A stretch of 64,000 nt of DNA from Irpex lacteus. Its lineage: Eukaryota; Basidiomycota; Agaricomycetes; Polyporales; Irpicaceae. Location: NCBI GenBank assembly GCA_001986395.2, contig MQVO02000014.1:620001-684000 (forward strand), in the 5' to 3' direction. The stretch's first letter is position 1. The number at the start of each line of letters is the position of its first letter. The position numbers and the translations under genes are program-made. Positions 36,038 through 48,104 of the stretch are shown here, one piece after another. The notes under the pieces are model-generated. The model saw only the letters and a list, made by a program, of their open reading frames with translations, was not told the origin of the DNA and made no database searches.

Positions 36038-36397
36038 ATGGACTTGCTTCTTCGGGCACTGTACTCGTCCTTTTGGTTATCTCTCCTCCTACTCCTTGCT
36101 TGTTTATTCAACCTCTCTCTTCATCCCACCTGCTGCGCCTCTACCACATGCTCCTCCGTCCCCGCAAACCTCACGTCTAAAGTTTGCTCCTCCATGCTTC
36201 GTGTCGGCACCTTTTTCGCCAGCTTTAACCTCTGCATTCCGAGTCCCGGCTTAGCGACCAAAACCACCACCCTTCAAACGACCCTCTCCCGACACGCTAT
36301 TTCCGCTGTTGTCAACGTCACAGAGATAAGGTACGGACCAACCACAGCTTGGCACACACATCCTTTACAGCTTGTCGCCCCGCTGACGCGCACTTAA
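36038..36397 (+). CDS. Candidate small secreted Cys-containing protein (weak)
   Basis: A 119-codon uninterrupted frame starts MDLLLRALYSSFWLSLLLLL and continues ACLFNLSLHPTCC, a strong signal-peptide-like hydrophobic core followed by several Cys (TCCASTTC, SKVCSSM, NLCIP). No family was recognised. Small secreted Cys proteins are common in basidiomycetes, but a chance frame in a C/T-rich stretch is about as likely. It lies upstream of Rheb in a gene-poor region. Confidence 0.25.
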   Translation: MDLLLRALYSSFWLSLLLLLACLFNLSLHPTCCASTTCSSVPANLTSKVCSSMLRVGTFFASFNLCIPSPGLATKTTTLQTTLSRHAISAVVNVTEIRYGPTTAWHTHPLQLVAPLTRT

Positions 36398-37266
36398 CCT
36401 GGAAGCTGACCCTCGCTCGCACTGCTGATCGTTTACTCCTCTCAATTCCTCCGCATTTACGGGCTCGGATCCAGGAGTTTACTCCATATTTCCCTATATG
36501 ATTCCTAGCTTATGACACCGCGCTATACGCCCCACTGTACATCAACACGGCTTGCGATCTGGTAAGGGTCACCCAACTCTCTCAGCTGTCTGTACGCTTT
36601 CCATCAAGTCTCAGTGCATCAAACCTAGTGTATGCAAATTGCCACGCCAGCAGCACATGTAATTCGAGCTTTTAGCATGGGAAAGACCGCAAGCGTACGT
36701 ATAAATACGAAGTGTTTCAATGTTCCAAACATAAACCTAGATTTCTCTCGTCGCGACTTGGAGACGCCACATCTCACAGAACACATCTCTCATTTTCCTG
36801 CGACGATCCCTGATCCATGTTCCTGAGCTGCTTAGTGGTTCGTTCCAATGACCTCTTGCAGATTACGCGTGCACCGGTATCCGGTCAATTATTGTAAAAC
36901 ACGGATACTCGTCAGTGTCAGTGACCGAGCATGCACCATAGAAATCCCTTCACAACTCGCGGAGGATGTACCAAAATATACTGCAAGGCACTATCTTTCC
37001 CTCCATATAAAGGATCCAGCCGAGAATGGGCCTCGTTCAACCCGCCTGCCAGGTAAGTGCAGTCACTACTACAAATTCCGAGCCAGCAATGTCGTGCTCA
37101 TTCACGCGTTACGGTACCGGTCGCAGATTGTATAACCTCCCAGAAATCTAGACCACTAGAACTTCCGGCTGAATAGCCCGTACACCGTACGTTGACGCGA
37201 AGGCACTTGTTGTCTTTGGCCATGGGCTCCTGGACAAGATGTTTACTCCCTACGAAGTACGTAAAA

Positions 37267-37551
37267 ATGGTGTGTGGATTTGTGTTTGTGTTTGCGCTCT
37301 CACTGTTTGGCTCCGTGAGTGTGGCGGAAAGTGCAGATACGTTTGAGAACGAGAGTTTCGGCGAGGCAGGTAAGTTCGCGACGAAGAGGTCGTTGACGAT
37401 CGGTTAGCGTTATCGTCATTATTTGGTACATGCGCTCATGGGAAGTTCTGTCTTTGTAGATATCTCCTCTGCGAATCGGGCAGAAGTACCCAAACTCGGG
37501 CATCTCCTTTCGACGCTGCATCCTGTCAGTTTACAATTACGATGCAAGTAG
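37267..37551 (+). CDS. Candidate two-exon small secreted protein (weak)
   Basis: A frame starting MVCGFVFVFALSLFGSVSVA looks like a signal peptide with a cleavage-like AES site. After GEA a consensus donor GTAAGT (about 37370) and an acceptor TTTGTAG (about 37460) would join a second exon reading ISSANRAEVPKLGHLL and ending LQLRCK with TAG at 37549-37551. The result is about 65 residues. No homology was recognised; both splice sites and the hydrophobic start are the only support. Confidence 0.25.
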
Positions 37552-40506
37552 CGTTCATGAACATTGAAAACGCTGCAGTGCCGATTGCACGATGCTACGG
37601 TCACCTAACATGTCCCCTGCACACCCACGAGTATAAACCCAAATACAGCTGGCTCACCTAGTCAGCTAGGCTTTGCGGCGACGGCTCACTTTGCAATGCA
37701 TGGGCGTACATTGCCAATGCAGCGTCCCATTCAATTTGTCTCGACGGAGCTTTACATCCTCGACGTACAGCATCTTACACCGGGCAACGAGAGCAGACCG
37801 ATTCGAGTAATGTATTGGTCCAGAAAACGTCAAGTACGTTCAATTTCATTCGCAACATTCAAATTCATCGCTGGAGGGCGGTGAAGAGGGCTCTGGATCC
37901 AAGCAGCTCTGTACTAATTATGGAGGCGAAGCCAGCCAGACCATTCCGAGACCAAGCGGCGGTCGAAACCACAGTAAGGCACGATATTGCCAACATTACG
38001 CACGCCCAACAAATGGTCCATTCCGTCTGGCCGGGAACCCGCCAGCGAAGGTTATTGCCTAATGGAAATGATCACCGGTTCCGCAGAACTTTGAATGGCG
38101 CTGCGAAATCACGTTTGATGGCTTGGAGGTGGATCCATGCATTCCGGAGAGGTGTCCCATGTGGTCGAGGACGGAGAGTGCACGGAAGCGGCCTGACAGG
38201 TATTCAATATTCAATGTCTATACAGTTGAATAGAACGGGTGCGGAATTGGATGGGATGGGACTCGGATGACGAGGGCGGTGCATATACGAATACGAGGCG
38301 TGAGTCTGCGCGATTGTCGGGAGAGCCTTGCAGTGAAATTAGACCATGCTCGCAAAATTAGAACCTATCTAGCTGGAAGAGTTGCACGATTTCGTGATGC
38401 CCGACTGAAGCGGGAACGAAGCCACGACACGCCTGTGAAAGATTAAGTTGAGAAACTGCGTCTCCGAGGACTAGTCGCCTCGTGGCGTTGTGTGAGCGAT
38501 ACATACCCATGGGATGTCGTAAGGAAAGAAAGATTGCAACTCCTCGTTGAAATTGCATCGGGAACATGTACTCCTTATCTCTGAAGGAGTGACGAAAGTC
38601 GATGATGGTTGCTGCCTCGTTTGTCAGTTTCCTTGGTCTTGGGCTATCTCAGGCTGAATCCTGCAGGCATGAAGGGTCGTCAGAGTGAAAGGACTATTCG
38701 GCCTCCTTGACGAAATGCGTGTCATCCACGACGTATGATGACAGACGAAGATGATCGTCTCGGGCTGAACTGCGACATATGGGTGTGTCGTCGCACGCAA
38801 ATACGCGCATCTGAATGTGTAGGAATGATTTGACCGGCTTGGAGGCCTAGATAAGAGAGCGCATCAAGGAATGACGGTATGCCTTAGTGTATTCAACTTT
38901 AACTTAAGCAACCTCACTTACTTTGATGCTGCGTGCGTCATGTCGTATTCGCGTCCCGGTCTTATCTTCGCGCCCGCCTGCAAGCAGTGCCCACAGCCCG
39001 CCCACCAGTGACGAACAGGAATAACTGATAGTAAAAGTGGCTATTTGACACTTTCTAAGCCGTAGCTATCGCGTCACGACGCAACATCCGGTATTCTCTA
39101 TCTGCAGATACGTCAAACTTCAACCGAAGACAAGGTAGCTTTCGGAAACTTACCGCGGAACAGGCCGTTGCGCAGCAGCCACAAACGCACTATTCATACT
39201 CTCTCCGCGGACTCAGTACAGTTAGTCTTCAAACTCCAGCTTCAGAGGACCGAATGTCGTCTAAAGCTACAGCTGAAGTACATCCGAAGGTCCTATCCAC
39301 ATCCCTCCCGAACGACGAGCGAATCAGAGACGAACACCGGTAGTGTGTGAAGGGTTGAAGCACATGCTCCCGACAGCTTCTCGGGCTTGTATAGCGTAGG
39401 CCCAGAGCCTCGATAGCGACGATGCGCGAATCGACAGCTGAATCTGAAGGCGAGCTGGGCGGGGGCAGATAGACTTTTGGTGTATTATCTCCAGCTTCCC
39501 GGGCTTTTACCACGTGTCCCTGTATGCTCTTGTCGCTGATCGCGCAATATGGCATCCTATGATATCTGGAATACATGGGCATTGCGTCCGCGGCCCAGGA
39601 CGAGAGGGTTTTCAGTTGAGGTGATCTCGACGTCAAGGGGCTTGGGGTAAGGTTTCAATGCGGCAAGGGCGTAGTGTCCTAGACAAGCTATGTGGTCAAC
39701 CGTTGGATAGTTCGTGTAGCTGTGAGGAAATCCAAGTAAGTAGAATAATGTCTTCATTCGCGCTCGAAAGTCGCTGTTGCTCGGTACCCTCACGACGCGT
39801 GATATTCTATACCTTCGGGTCGTGATTTAATCCACGAAAGTCTTATCTATATGGAAGACGAGTTAGCGCAAATCCTGTACTGTAATCGGCATAAATTGCT
39901 GTACCTGAATCGTGGAAGATTTAAAGTTCCACGGTACTATTAACTCTTCTTGAAGAAGCACCCTCGGATTGCTTATCCGAGAATCCGAAAGTTTTGTCTT
40001 TCGTAGCCTCTGAAGATCCTAGCCTAGGCCCTTTTGTGGGTGCGCCACGATGATCGCTTTGAGACATCTCTACTTTTGGACTATCTCTCCAGGATAGGAG
40101 TGTTGCTACTGTTGAACAAGAGCGCACAGGCTCGAGTTTAGGTAACTGTATTCATTGCGAAGGTCCAGGAATCAGCGGATTAGATATATATACTTATATC
40201 AGAGCTTGTGATGGATCCACTTACGCGTCGTAGTGCTGCTAAGAGAAGGGCTAAATTGCACTACAGGAACCGTTGGCTAAGTTTAACATTCATGAATGTT
40301 CACGAGGGACCTAAAATGGTGCTTTCGACACACTTAGCAGTCGCGTCGCCAATTAAATGCGTGCGGCGCGAGCGTGAAATTGCCGCCTACAGCGGTTTCT
40401 TTCGTCTTGAGAAGGAGTCGTATATACCTATGATCCCGAGCAGTGAGGTCAACATCGTCGTCGTCGAGGAAGAAGAGGAGGAACTCGTGAGAGCAGTCGA
40501 GTAGAT

Positions 40507-40558
40507 CACGTGGATTACGCGGCCACGTGCTTCATAGACATAAATGGCCTTCCACGTG
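40507..40558. promoter_or_regulatory. Cluster of three CACGTG E-boxes upstream of SPO12
   Basis: Perfect CACGTG palindromes occur at 40507-40512, 40524-40529 and 40553-40558, about 155-205 bp before the SPO12 start. CACGTG is bound by bHLH factors (Cbf1, Pho4 and Myc-like types). Three copies in 52 bp is far above chance. Confidence 0.65.
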
Positions 40559-40577
40559 GCCACTCGTTCGTTTTCGA

Positions 40578-40583
40578 ACGCGT
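40578..40583. promoter_or_regulatory. ACGCGT (MCB-like) site upstream of SPO12
   Basis: One MluI cell-cycle box sequence lies 130 bp before the SPO12 start. MBF-type factors bind such sites at G1/S in yeasts; a single copy is weak evidence. Confidence 0.3.
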
Positions 40584-40712
40584 CTTTATTAGGCAGCCTT
40601 GTCAGCCTCGTTCGAACCACCATCTTGGTCTCAACACACACCCTCTTCAACGGTTCATTGTCCCTTTTTCCTATCTCGTAAACCCCTCGACAACCCCACC
40701 TAGAAGACTATC

Positions 40713-41208
40713 ATGTCCGCCATCTCCACACCCGCCGACGTCCAGCCACTGCACCAACCTACCCAAGCTGCAGTCGTTGTGCCGCCGCAGGCACCAGTCG
40801 GAACCGCCTCTAACGGCGCTGCAAACCAGTCAATTGGAATGGGTGCCAAGGCTCTACTCGCTAAGAAGATGGCGAAGAACGCGTATGTTCCGTGCTTTCA
40901 GGCGACGCCACGGTACTGACTGCCGAATCATAGCAATCCGAACTTTGTATCGCCCACCGACGATATGATGACCCCTTGCACCAAGAAGATAAGCGCAGCC
41001 AAGAAGAAGCACTTCACTAGGTAAATACCACGAGCACTATGGGCCGGTCATTTAGCTGAACCCGCTTGTCACTAGGGGTGGCGTCAAGCCAATGAAGCCG
41101 CTCTTTGCTCAACATCAGTCAGAGGCCAACAAGGCATCTGACTCTGGTTCGAGCGAGGACGAATCATCATCGGCGAACAAGATGGACGAGGATGAGAACC
41201 CGTTCTGA
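40713..41208 (+). CDS. SPO12: Spo12-family mitotic exit protein
   Basis: A small protein starting MSAISTPADVQPLHQPTQAA. After splicing the core reads NPNFVSPTDDMMTPCTKKIS then AAKKKHF, matching the Spo12 motif (NPxF.SPTD...SPCT.K....K.KHF), followed by KPMKPLFAQ and an acidic end DEDENPF. Spo12 promotes release of Cdc14 phosphatase and mitotic exit in budding yeast, and its homologue Wis3 acts in fission yeast; the SPT and TPC sites are likely kinase targets. Two short introns split the motif, after KNA and after HFTR. The stop is TGA at 41206-41208. About 130 residues, as in the family. Promoter E-boxes and an MCB-like site lie just upstream. Confidence 0.82.
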
Positions 41209-42510
41209 AGAACCCTCATTCCAGCAGTTCATCACTTCTCCAAACTCACGACTCGCCATGATACCTCTTCTCTTGCATTTTGTCCTTGGTTCTCGTGCAC
41301 TCGTTACTTGCTGTCTGTATAACACCATCCTCGCAAAGCTTTCTACTTGACCGTACTTCGCTGCGCGTCCATTACTTATTATGAATATCTATGCATTGAC
41401 CCTTCAATAAAGGATTTCCTCTTCGAACGTCACTTAAACTCGCGCCTTTATGTTGTTCCGTTCTTCCTTAATGGCCATCACGGCCGTTATGTTATTCCCC
41501 TTGTCGAGACTTGAGAGAAGTAGCAAGTGGTCTGGTTACACAAGTGTTACTAGGGCAACGTTACTGACTTATGAACGGGTGTGTGATTCGTTGCGAGCGG
41601 GAAGATTGCATTCATCAGATTAGGGGAGTCGTGGCCAAGGCAGGTATTTGGGGTCCCGGCATAAATACTGCGGCGGATGCGCTTCACCATCGCTTGCGGA
41701 GCGGATTCTCGCCTGCACAGTTTGAGGAAGTCCGTGAACACTCGTAGTTTTGGCCGACAGAGCGTACTGCAGCTCGAAATCTGGTGTGGACCCGGTTGAA
41801 GCTAAACAATATACAGTAGGATGTCTCCTGCTTGGCCGGCGAGACCGATCATAGCACTTAATAATTTGGGTCTTGCGATGCGCACTGTATTGCCTTGAGG
41901 CCGCGTACGCCCTCCAGCCCGCCTCGATGTCGTTGCTGCAGCCCGAAGCTAATGCACAGACCCCCTCGCCTGTGTACTTTATGCTGTGTTGAGGAGGTAT
42001 AAGCAGTTCAATTGATCATGTTTTATATGTTGCCCTCAATAATGGTATGGTGGCGGCTGATCTGATCGCACAAAAGGACACCGACCTAAGTGGAATACAA
42101 TAGATAGTCATAAAATAGATAGTCATAAATGTGCGCTTGACGTTGTTCAGCGAGCGTCGGGCGCATCCAACGTCGTAGAGAGTGGCAGGGAGCATCCATC
42201 GTATCTCGACGTGAGAGACGGGAACGACAGCGACTTTGTTCTAATCATTCACTTTTCTAAACGTGCCCGGACAGTCGCCCTCACCCTCTTCTAGGGCAAT
42301 GAGGCCGTGCGCGCATCAGCAAGAAGCTGTGTACGCCGGTGCCTGGGGTCCGGCCTAAGTATAACTCGCGTTGTCCTGCGCGCACCCCGCTCGATCTCAA
42401 GCTTTCACCACTCCGTTCTCTTCTACGACCTCTTTCCTCTTCAACTCTCCAGGCGAGACAGGCAAGGCTTTTACGCTCTCGACGAATACAGTAGAACGCA
42501 CACAGCGGAC
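41209..42510. other. Intergenic region, SPO12 to chitin synthase
   Basis: About 1.3 kb with the SPO12 3' flank and the chitin synthase promoter and 5' UTR. It contains a perfect 15-bp direct repeat in two copies (42100-42129). No gene was seen. Confidence 0.6.
42100..42129. repeat. Two tandem copies of a 15-bp unit
   Basis: The unit ATAGATAGTCATAAA occurs twice back to back, about 380 bp before the chitin synthase start. It contains GATA cores. No function can be assigned. Confidence 0.6.
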
Positions 42511-45500
42511 ATGGACCCTAACAGGCCACCCTTGCCATCTAATAACCCTTCCCAGGCGACTCTCAATGACCCATTTGGCGATCGCCAGCATCTCACTTTT
42601 CAGGAGCCTACGCCCAGTGCATACGCTAGTTCTGTCTCTCTGACGGATGACTTTGGAGGAGCTCGTCAAGAGTATGACGATGATGAGATTGAAAAGGTGC
42701 CGTTGACTTCGAGTGGAATGTATCCCCCTGGGTGAGTTTCTGGATTGAATTCAGCGTATTTCGGAATGTATGCTCAGACATCAATAGCCCGGTTGACCCC
42801 AATGCCTTTGGAGAGTGGCAGCGACCTCAATCGGTGGCCTCGTCATCGTCCGGTGGTGTCGAATCATCCTGGAGACGCAGACAGACTATCAAGCGCGGTG
42901 TTACCAGAAAGGTCAAGCTTACACAAGGAAACTTCATTACCGAATACCAGGTGCCAGAGCCTGTCTACAGTGCAATCGAGGCAAAATGGAGGGAGGGAAC
43001 GAAAACCACAGAGTTCTCGTATGTGTATCACTCTGAATTGCTTCCGCGACGCGTGCTCAATGACAACCTCTTAGACACATGCGGTACACTGCCGCGACCT
43101 GTGACCCTGATGACTTTTCAGAAGCGAATGGATACTCTCTGCGCACGAAGATGTACAACAGGTCTACTGAGCTCCTTATTGCGGTTACATCCTATAACGA
43201 GGACAAGACGCTTTACGCCCGTACTTTGCACGGTGTTATGATGAATATCCGAGACATCTGCAAGACGAAGCAGTCCAAGTACTGGCGTCGCACTGCCGAG
43301 GAGGGAAATCCCGGCTGGCAGAAGATCACTGTTGCGCTTATTGTTGATGGTCTCGAGCCCATGGACAAAAGCGTGTTGGATATCCTCGCTACTGTCGGTG
43401 TTTACCAGGACGGTGTGATGAAGAAGCAGGTCGATGGCAAAGAGACCGTCGCACATATCTTCGAGGTATGTGCCACTTATTTCGCGCTCTATCTCCCCTA
43501 ATCTAAAAATGGGGTTAGTACACGACTCAACTTTCGGTGGACGCAAGCCCGCAGCTGGTCGTGCCGCAGGGAGATGACCCTAATAACTTGGTCCCCGTCC
43601 AAATCATTTTCGTTGTTAAAGCCAAGAACCAGAAGAAGATTAACTCTCACAGATGGCTCTTCAATGCCATCGGCAAGATGCTCGAGGTAAGTAGGCTCAC
43701 GCGTGACGCCATGGAGCCTGCGGAGCGCTCATATACTTCTGCTTTCCCAGCCGGAGATTTGTGTCCTTATCGACGCGGGTACTAAACCCGGTCGCAAATC
43801 GATCTACTACCTCTGGGAGGCCTTCTACAACGATGCTCACCTCGGTGGATGCTGTGGTGAAATCCACGCGATGATTGAGGGGGGAAAGAAGCTGTTGAAC
43901 CCTCTAGTCGCAGCCCAGAACTTCGAGTACAAGATGTCGAACATCTTGGGTACGTACGCAGCACCCTACCCCGAGACGATCACGTATTAAACTTTATCAT
44001 AACTACAGACAAGCCGCTCGAGAGTAGTTTCGGATACGTGTCCGTGTTGCCTGGTGCTTTCTCGGCCTACCGGTACCGTGCTATTCTTGGTCGTCCGCTG
44101 GAGCAGTACTTCCATGGTGATCACTCGTTGGCCGACCGGCTTGGACCGAAGGGTATTTACGGAATGAACATCTTCACGAAGAACATGTTCTTGGCCGAGG
44201 ATCGTATCCTCTGTTTCGAACTCGTGGCAAAGGCTGGCGATAGGTGGACGCTCACGTACGTTAAGCCCTCCAAGGCTGAGACGGATGTGCCGGAATCAGC
44301 TGCTGAGCTGATTGGTCAACGTCGTCGTTGGCTCAACGGTTCGTTCGCCGCCTCGGTCGTAAGTAGTCTACACCGTGCCGCGTGTCATTCGTTGCTCATA
44401 GCTTTTTGCAGTACGCTCTTGTCAACTTCTTCAAGTTGTACAAATCCGGTCATGGTCTTATCCGTATGTTCTTCCTCCATATCCAGGCTCTCGTAAGTCA
44501 TCTTCCATTACTATGATTCATAAAGTCCGCTAACGCAGTACATTAAGTACAACATCTTCTCGCTGGTCTTCTCTTGGTTCGCACTGGCCAACCTGTGGTT
44601 AACGTTCAGTATCATCATCGACCTCCTTCCCTCACAAAACATCATCATTTTCGGTACTACGGCTGTTGTAAGTATCTTTGACAAGGGGTGATTTATATGC
44701 TTCACTGACAGCATCTCATAGACTCACTGGGTCAACTTGGCATTGAAATGGATTTACTTAACGTTCTTGGTGTTACAAGTAAGCAGGGAATTTCTTGCTA
44801 TGGAGCACGTACTGACATGATGGCGTAGTTCGTACTGGCTCTTGGTAATCGACCGAAGGGAGAACGTGGCTTATATGCCTTGACTTTATGGTCTGTAATA
44901 TCATGTTGTCAATCGTTATTAACAACTCACCATATATGTTTAGGGTGTATGCGATATTATCGTTATATCTGATTGTCTGCTCGTTTTGGCTTACTGGCAA
45001 AGCTTTCGCAGTAAGTGATCACCGAACATTGTGGGTAATACGATATTGATGTCGCTGTAGAATATACCGAACCTGTTGAAGGACAAGACACCTGGCCAAG
45101 TGGTCGCTACGTTCTTCGAACCGCCCGTCGGTGCACTGATTGCGGCGTTGGTCTCAACTTTCGGTATCTACTTGATCGCGTCTTTCCTCTACGTTCGTAT
45201 TTCCCTTTGAGTCCCAGTGTCCATTGAAGTTAACGAAATCCTGTAGCGTGATCCCTGGCATATGTTCTCAAGCTTCCCCCAATATATGCTCCTCGCCCCT
45301 TCGTTCACTAACGTCCTCAACGTCTACGCGTTCTGTAACCTTCACGATGTACGCCCTTACCTCTCACTCCAGTACACAGCATCTGACACTCGTATTTCAG
45401 GTTTCGTGGGGTACCAAGGGTAGCGACAAAGCAGAAGCGCTGCCGTCCGTCAAGTCCAAGAAGGGCAAGGAAGAGGCTGTCGTCGAGGAAACTACCAGGA

Positions 45501-45909
45501 AGAAAGAAGATCTCGAGAATCACTTCAAGGAGACCGTCACTCGTGCTCTCACAAAGCTTGAAGTTAAGGAAGAGATCGAAAAGCCTACCATGGACGATCA
45601 AAACCGTACCTTCCGTACCCGTCTCGTGGCCTTCTGGATGTTCTCAAACGCAGGGCTCTCGGTTGCTATCGACATGCTCAACGGTCTCCCGTCTAATAAC
45701 GAGGAGGAAGATCAAAAGGAGCTTCAGAAAAAGCAGAACATCTACTTCTCGATTATCCTTTACTCGACTTTCGCTCTCGCGTTGGTTCGCTTCATTGGGG
45801 TGAGTGCTTTTCGCATAGATCTCGAGTGACATTGAGCTTATGTATCGCGATGCAGTGCCTGTTTTACTTCTTCAAGCGCAACCTCTTCAGGTTCTGCCGC
45901 AGGAATTAG
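42511..45909 (+). CDS. Chitin synthase, division 1 (class I-III type)
   Basis: It polymerises UDP-GlcNAc into chitin at the plasma membrane. The start [20 protein letters not shown] leads a Ser/Pro-rich N-terminus and the chitin synthase N-terminal domain ([20 protein letters not shown]). The catalytic domain shows [84 protein letters not shown] and the QxxRW signature as [12 protein letters not shown]. At least six membrane segments follow (for example [20 protein letters not shown]), with a late hydrophilic loop, and the end [16 protein letters not shown]. About fifteen short introns. The upstream frame is open but 42511 gives the family-like start. The stop is TAG at 45907-45909. Class II and III cannot be separated here. 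Confidence 0.94.
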
Positions 45910-46398
45910 ATACCCACACGTTTCTCCACGGATCGGATCTCTCGTTCTTTCTTGTGTGGCTGGAAATTTCTCTTCTCATCGGACATTCACTACGAATGCA
46001 GCTTTTTTACCTTTCTCATGTTTTGAGCATTCGGTCGGTCCTTGCTATCCAGTAATGGTTATCTTACATCCTCGGACAAAATCTAGCGGTTTTCATCATC
46101 CACTCACTCACTGATAAAATAATTTCATGCATTCCCCCCTATTGATTTCCTCAGTCTCAGTTAGACTTGAGCTTGATGCTCGGACAGCAGAGCTTGTTGG
46201 ATCGCATTTACTACATCAACTGAATAATTGGGATTCGACATTTTGCGTGAGTTGTGCGCTGTTGTGCGAGAACGATTCCGAACAACTTCCTAGGTGACTG
46301 AGTTTTGCACTCCAAGTCCTTCTCCATCGCTGACTGTCTGGTTCCAGGAAAATAATCCACCTTCCCGTTCCCCGGTTTTTCAACTGCCGTGATAGCCG

Positions 46399-46419
46399 TA
46401 TCCCGAATAACTCGGGATA
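46399..46419. repeat. Perfect 8-bp inverted repeat upstream of DJ-1 copy B
   Basis: TATCCCGA and TCGGGATA flank a 5-nt spacer. The core reads CCG-N7-CGG, an everted arrangement of half-sites used by Zn2Cys6 regulators. It lies about 510 bp before the start codon. It may also be a chance hairpin. Confidence 0.35.
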
Positions 46420-46715
46420 GAAAATAGGCATGTAAAGCAGTCAGGATTCGGGGACGTTCCAGGATAATCCTCTTTCACCGAACCACACTCACACGAACGC
46501 GTGGTCATGCTAAAAATGTGGCTCGTAGCCACCGCGATCCAGACTGTTGCCCCTCAAAGCTGTGGAGGCAAAAAGGTATTCGCACGTACCTTGGTAATGC
46601 TCATGCTAAAGGTGTGCGACCGGTGCAGTGGGCACCCGAAAGTTCCGCAATAGGTAAGAACTTGCTATCGGATGACCTCATCACTGGGAAGTACTTGTAT
46701 GCGCGGGAGCCAGAG

Positions 46716-46723
46716 TATATAAA
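46716..46723 (+). promoter_or_regulatory. TATA box of DJ-1 copy B
   Basis: TATATAAA lies about 205 bp before the start codon. The CT-rich stretch that follows is a plausible transcription start zone, which would leave a long 5' UTR. Confidence 0.5.
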
Positions 46724-46925
46724 GCGTCGTGACAGCAGTAGAAAACCTATCTCTTTCATCCCCATCTTTACGCTCACACGAACAGTAAGTTGACCTCGCT
46801 CTATATTCGACATCCGCCCCCACCCAGCCCTCGTCAGTCGCGGAATAGCATCGCTCACTCTTCTGTCTACACTCTCAGGAATCACTTAACAACCCATAAC
46901 ACCCTTCATCTCATATACAATCAAG

Positions 46926-47785
46926 ATGTCTCCTCGTGTTCTCTTCGTCTTCACGTCTGCTACCACCACCTTGACCGGCCACCCGACTGTGAGTACAACT
47001 CGTACACTGTGCTGCTTTGGATGCTAACGAGCCTCTTATCACAGGGATGGTTCCTTCCCGAGGCCGCTCACCCATACTACGTTCTCGCTCCCCACGCGGA
47101 GATCGACTTCGCTGCCCCTAAAGGCCCCAACCCTCCCCTTGATCCTAACAGTGTCGAGGTACGCATGTCTTAGATTGTCACATAGTCACTGGCTCACCTC
47201 ACGATCGCAAAACAGCCATTCAAGTCCGATGCCGACTCAGTCAAGTTCCTCGAGGATGCCACCGTCAAGGAGAAGCTTGCCTCTGCCAAGACCCTCTCTC
47301 AAGTTAACGTCGACGACTATGACGCCGTCTTCTATGTGGGCGGACACGGGCCGGTCATTGACCTTGCGAGTGACCCGGAGAACGCGAAGCTTGTGAGCTC
47401 GTTCTGGCAGAAGGGCAAGATTACGAGCGCAGTTTGCCATGGACCTGCGTGAGTTTCTCTTGTGTTCGACTTCGAAGCGATTGAAAGCTGACTAGATGCG
47501 CCATATCCCAACAGAGCCCTTGTAGGTGGTGTCGATGCAGATGGAAAGTCTATCTTTGCAGGCCGCCAGTTCACCGGATTCTCCAACGACGAGGAGGTCT
47601 CCGTCAAGCAGGTCGAGGCTATTCCCTTCCTGTTGGAGGACAAGATCACCCAGCTCGGTGGCAAGTACACGAAGGCAGGGCCGTGGGAGCCGAAGGTGAT
47701 CGTCGATGGAAAGTTGATTACTGGACAGAACCCGGCTAGTGCTGGGCCTGTTGGGAAGGCGATCTTGGAGGCGTTGCAGAAGTAG
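46926..47785 (+). CDS. DJ-1/PfpI family protein, Hsp31/glyoxalase III-like (copy B)
   Basis: Starts MSPRVLFVFTSATTTLTGHP, then GWFLPEAAHPYYVLAPHAEI, DFAAPKGPNPPLDPNSVE, DDYDAVFYVGGHGPVIDLAS and the nucleophile Cys in ITSAVCHGPA, ending KAILEALQK. Most residues are shared with copy A at 1210-2166, so the two are recent paralogues about 45 kb apart in opposite orientation. Three introns are seen; the sequence runs through HPYYVLAPH without the intron found there in copy A. The predicted role is glutathione-independent removal of methylglyoxal or stress chaperone activity. The stop is TAG at 47783-47785. About 230 residues, normal for the family. Confidence 0.92.
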
Positions 47786-48104
47786 GCGTGACGGTCCAAG
47801 TTGAGTAAAACAAGGAGAGTGTACGATATAAGAGTAAGAGAAGTTCAGTATGTATACATGTAAACCTATACTCTAAATAGTGAAAGAATTGTCTAGTCGA
47901 CGACTCGCATATTGAAACCAAAAGGTCATTAATTTTGCGGCTGCAAGGGGTGACCATGTCAGTGTTGATCGGATCAATTCACATTTCGGAACGACTTTGC
48001 ATGCTTCTGTCAGCGTTTCAGAAAACCACCACACCAACGTCGTCGTCAGAAATCTCTACAAAGCTCGCTGCTACGCCGCCCGAACTGATAACATGTCCCA
48101 ATGC

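Larger units (their letters stand above)
35525..40712. other. Gene-poor region between Rheb and SPO12
   Basis: About 5.2 kb with no clear gene, the longest such stretch in the window. Reading frames are short, in all phases, and show no recognisable domain. Two weak small secreted-protein candidates are listed separately. I saw no long terminal repeats, transposase motifs or RNA genes. The last 200 bp hold an E-box cluster that belongs to the SPO12 promoter. A short acidic-tailed frame at 40211-40504 ends just before that cluster and is not supported as a gene. Confidence 0.5.
45910..46925. other. Intergenic region, chitin synthase to DJ-1 copy B
   Basis: About 1 kb with the chitin synthase 3' flank and the DJ-1 copy B promoter, which includes a TATA box and an inverted repeat listed separately. 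No gene was seen. Confidence 0.6.

Noticed and set aside
39557..39757. Minus-strand frame with LGRGRNAHVF resembling a kinase glycine loop
   Set aside because: The match is only a few residues and no further kinase motif follows in any phase.
40211..40504. A 97-codon frame with an acidic end just before SPO12
   Set aside because: No homology, no clear promoter, and it ends in the E-box cluster; it could be chance.
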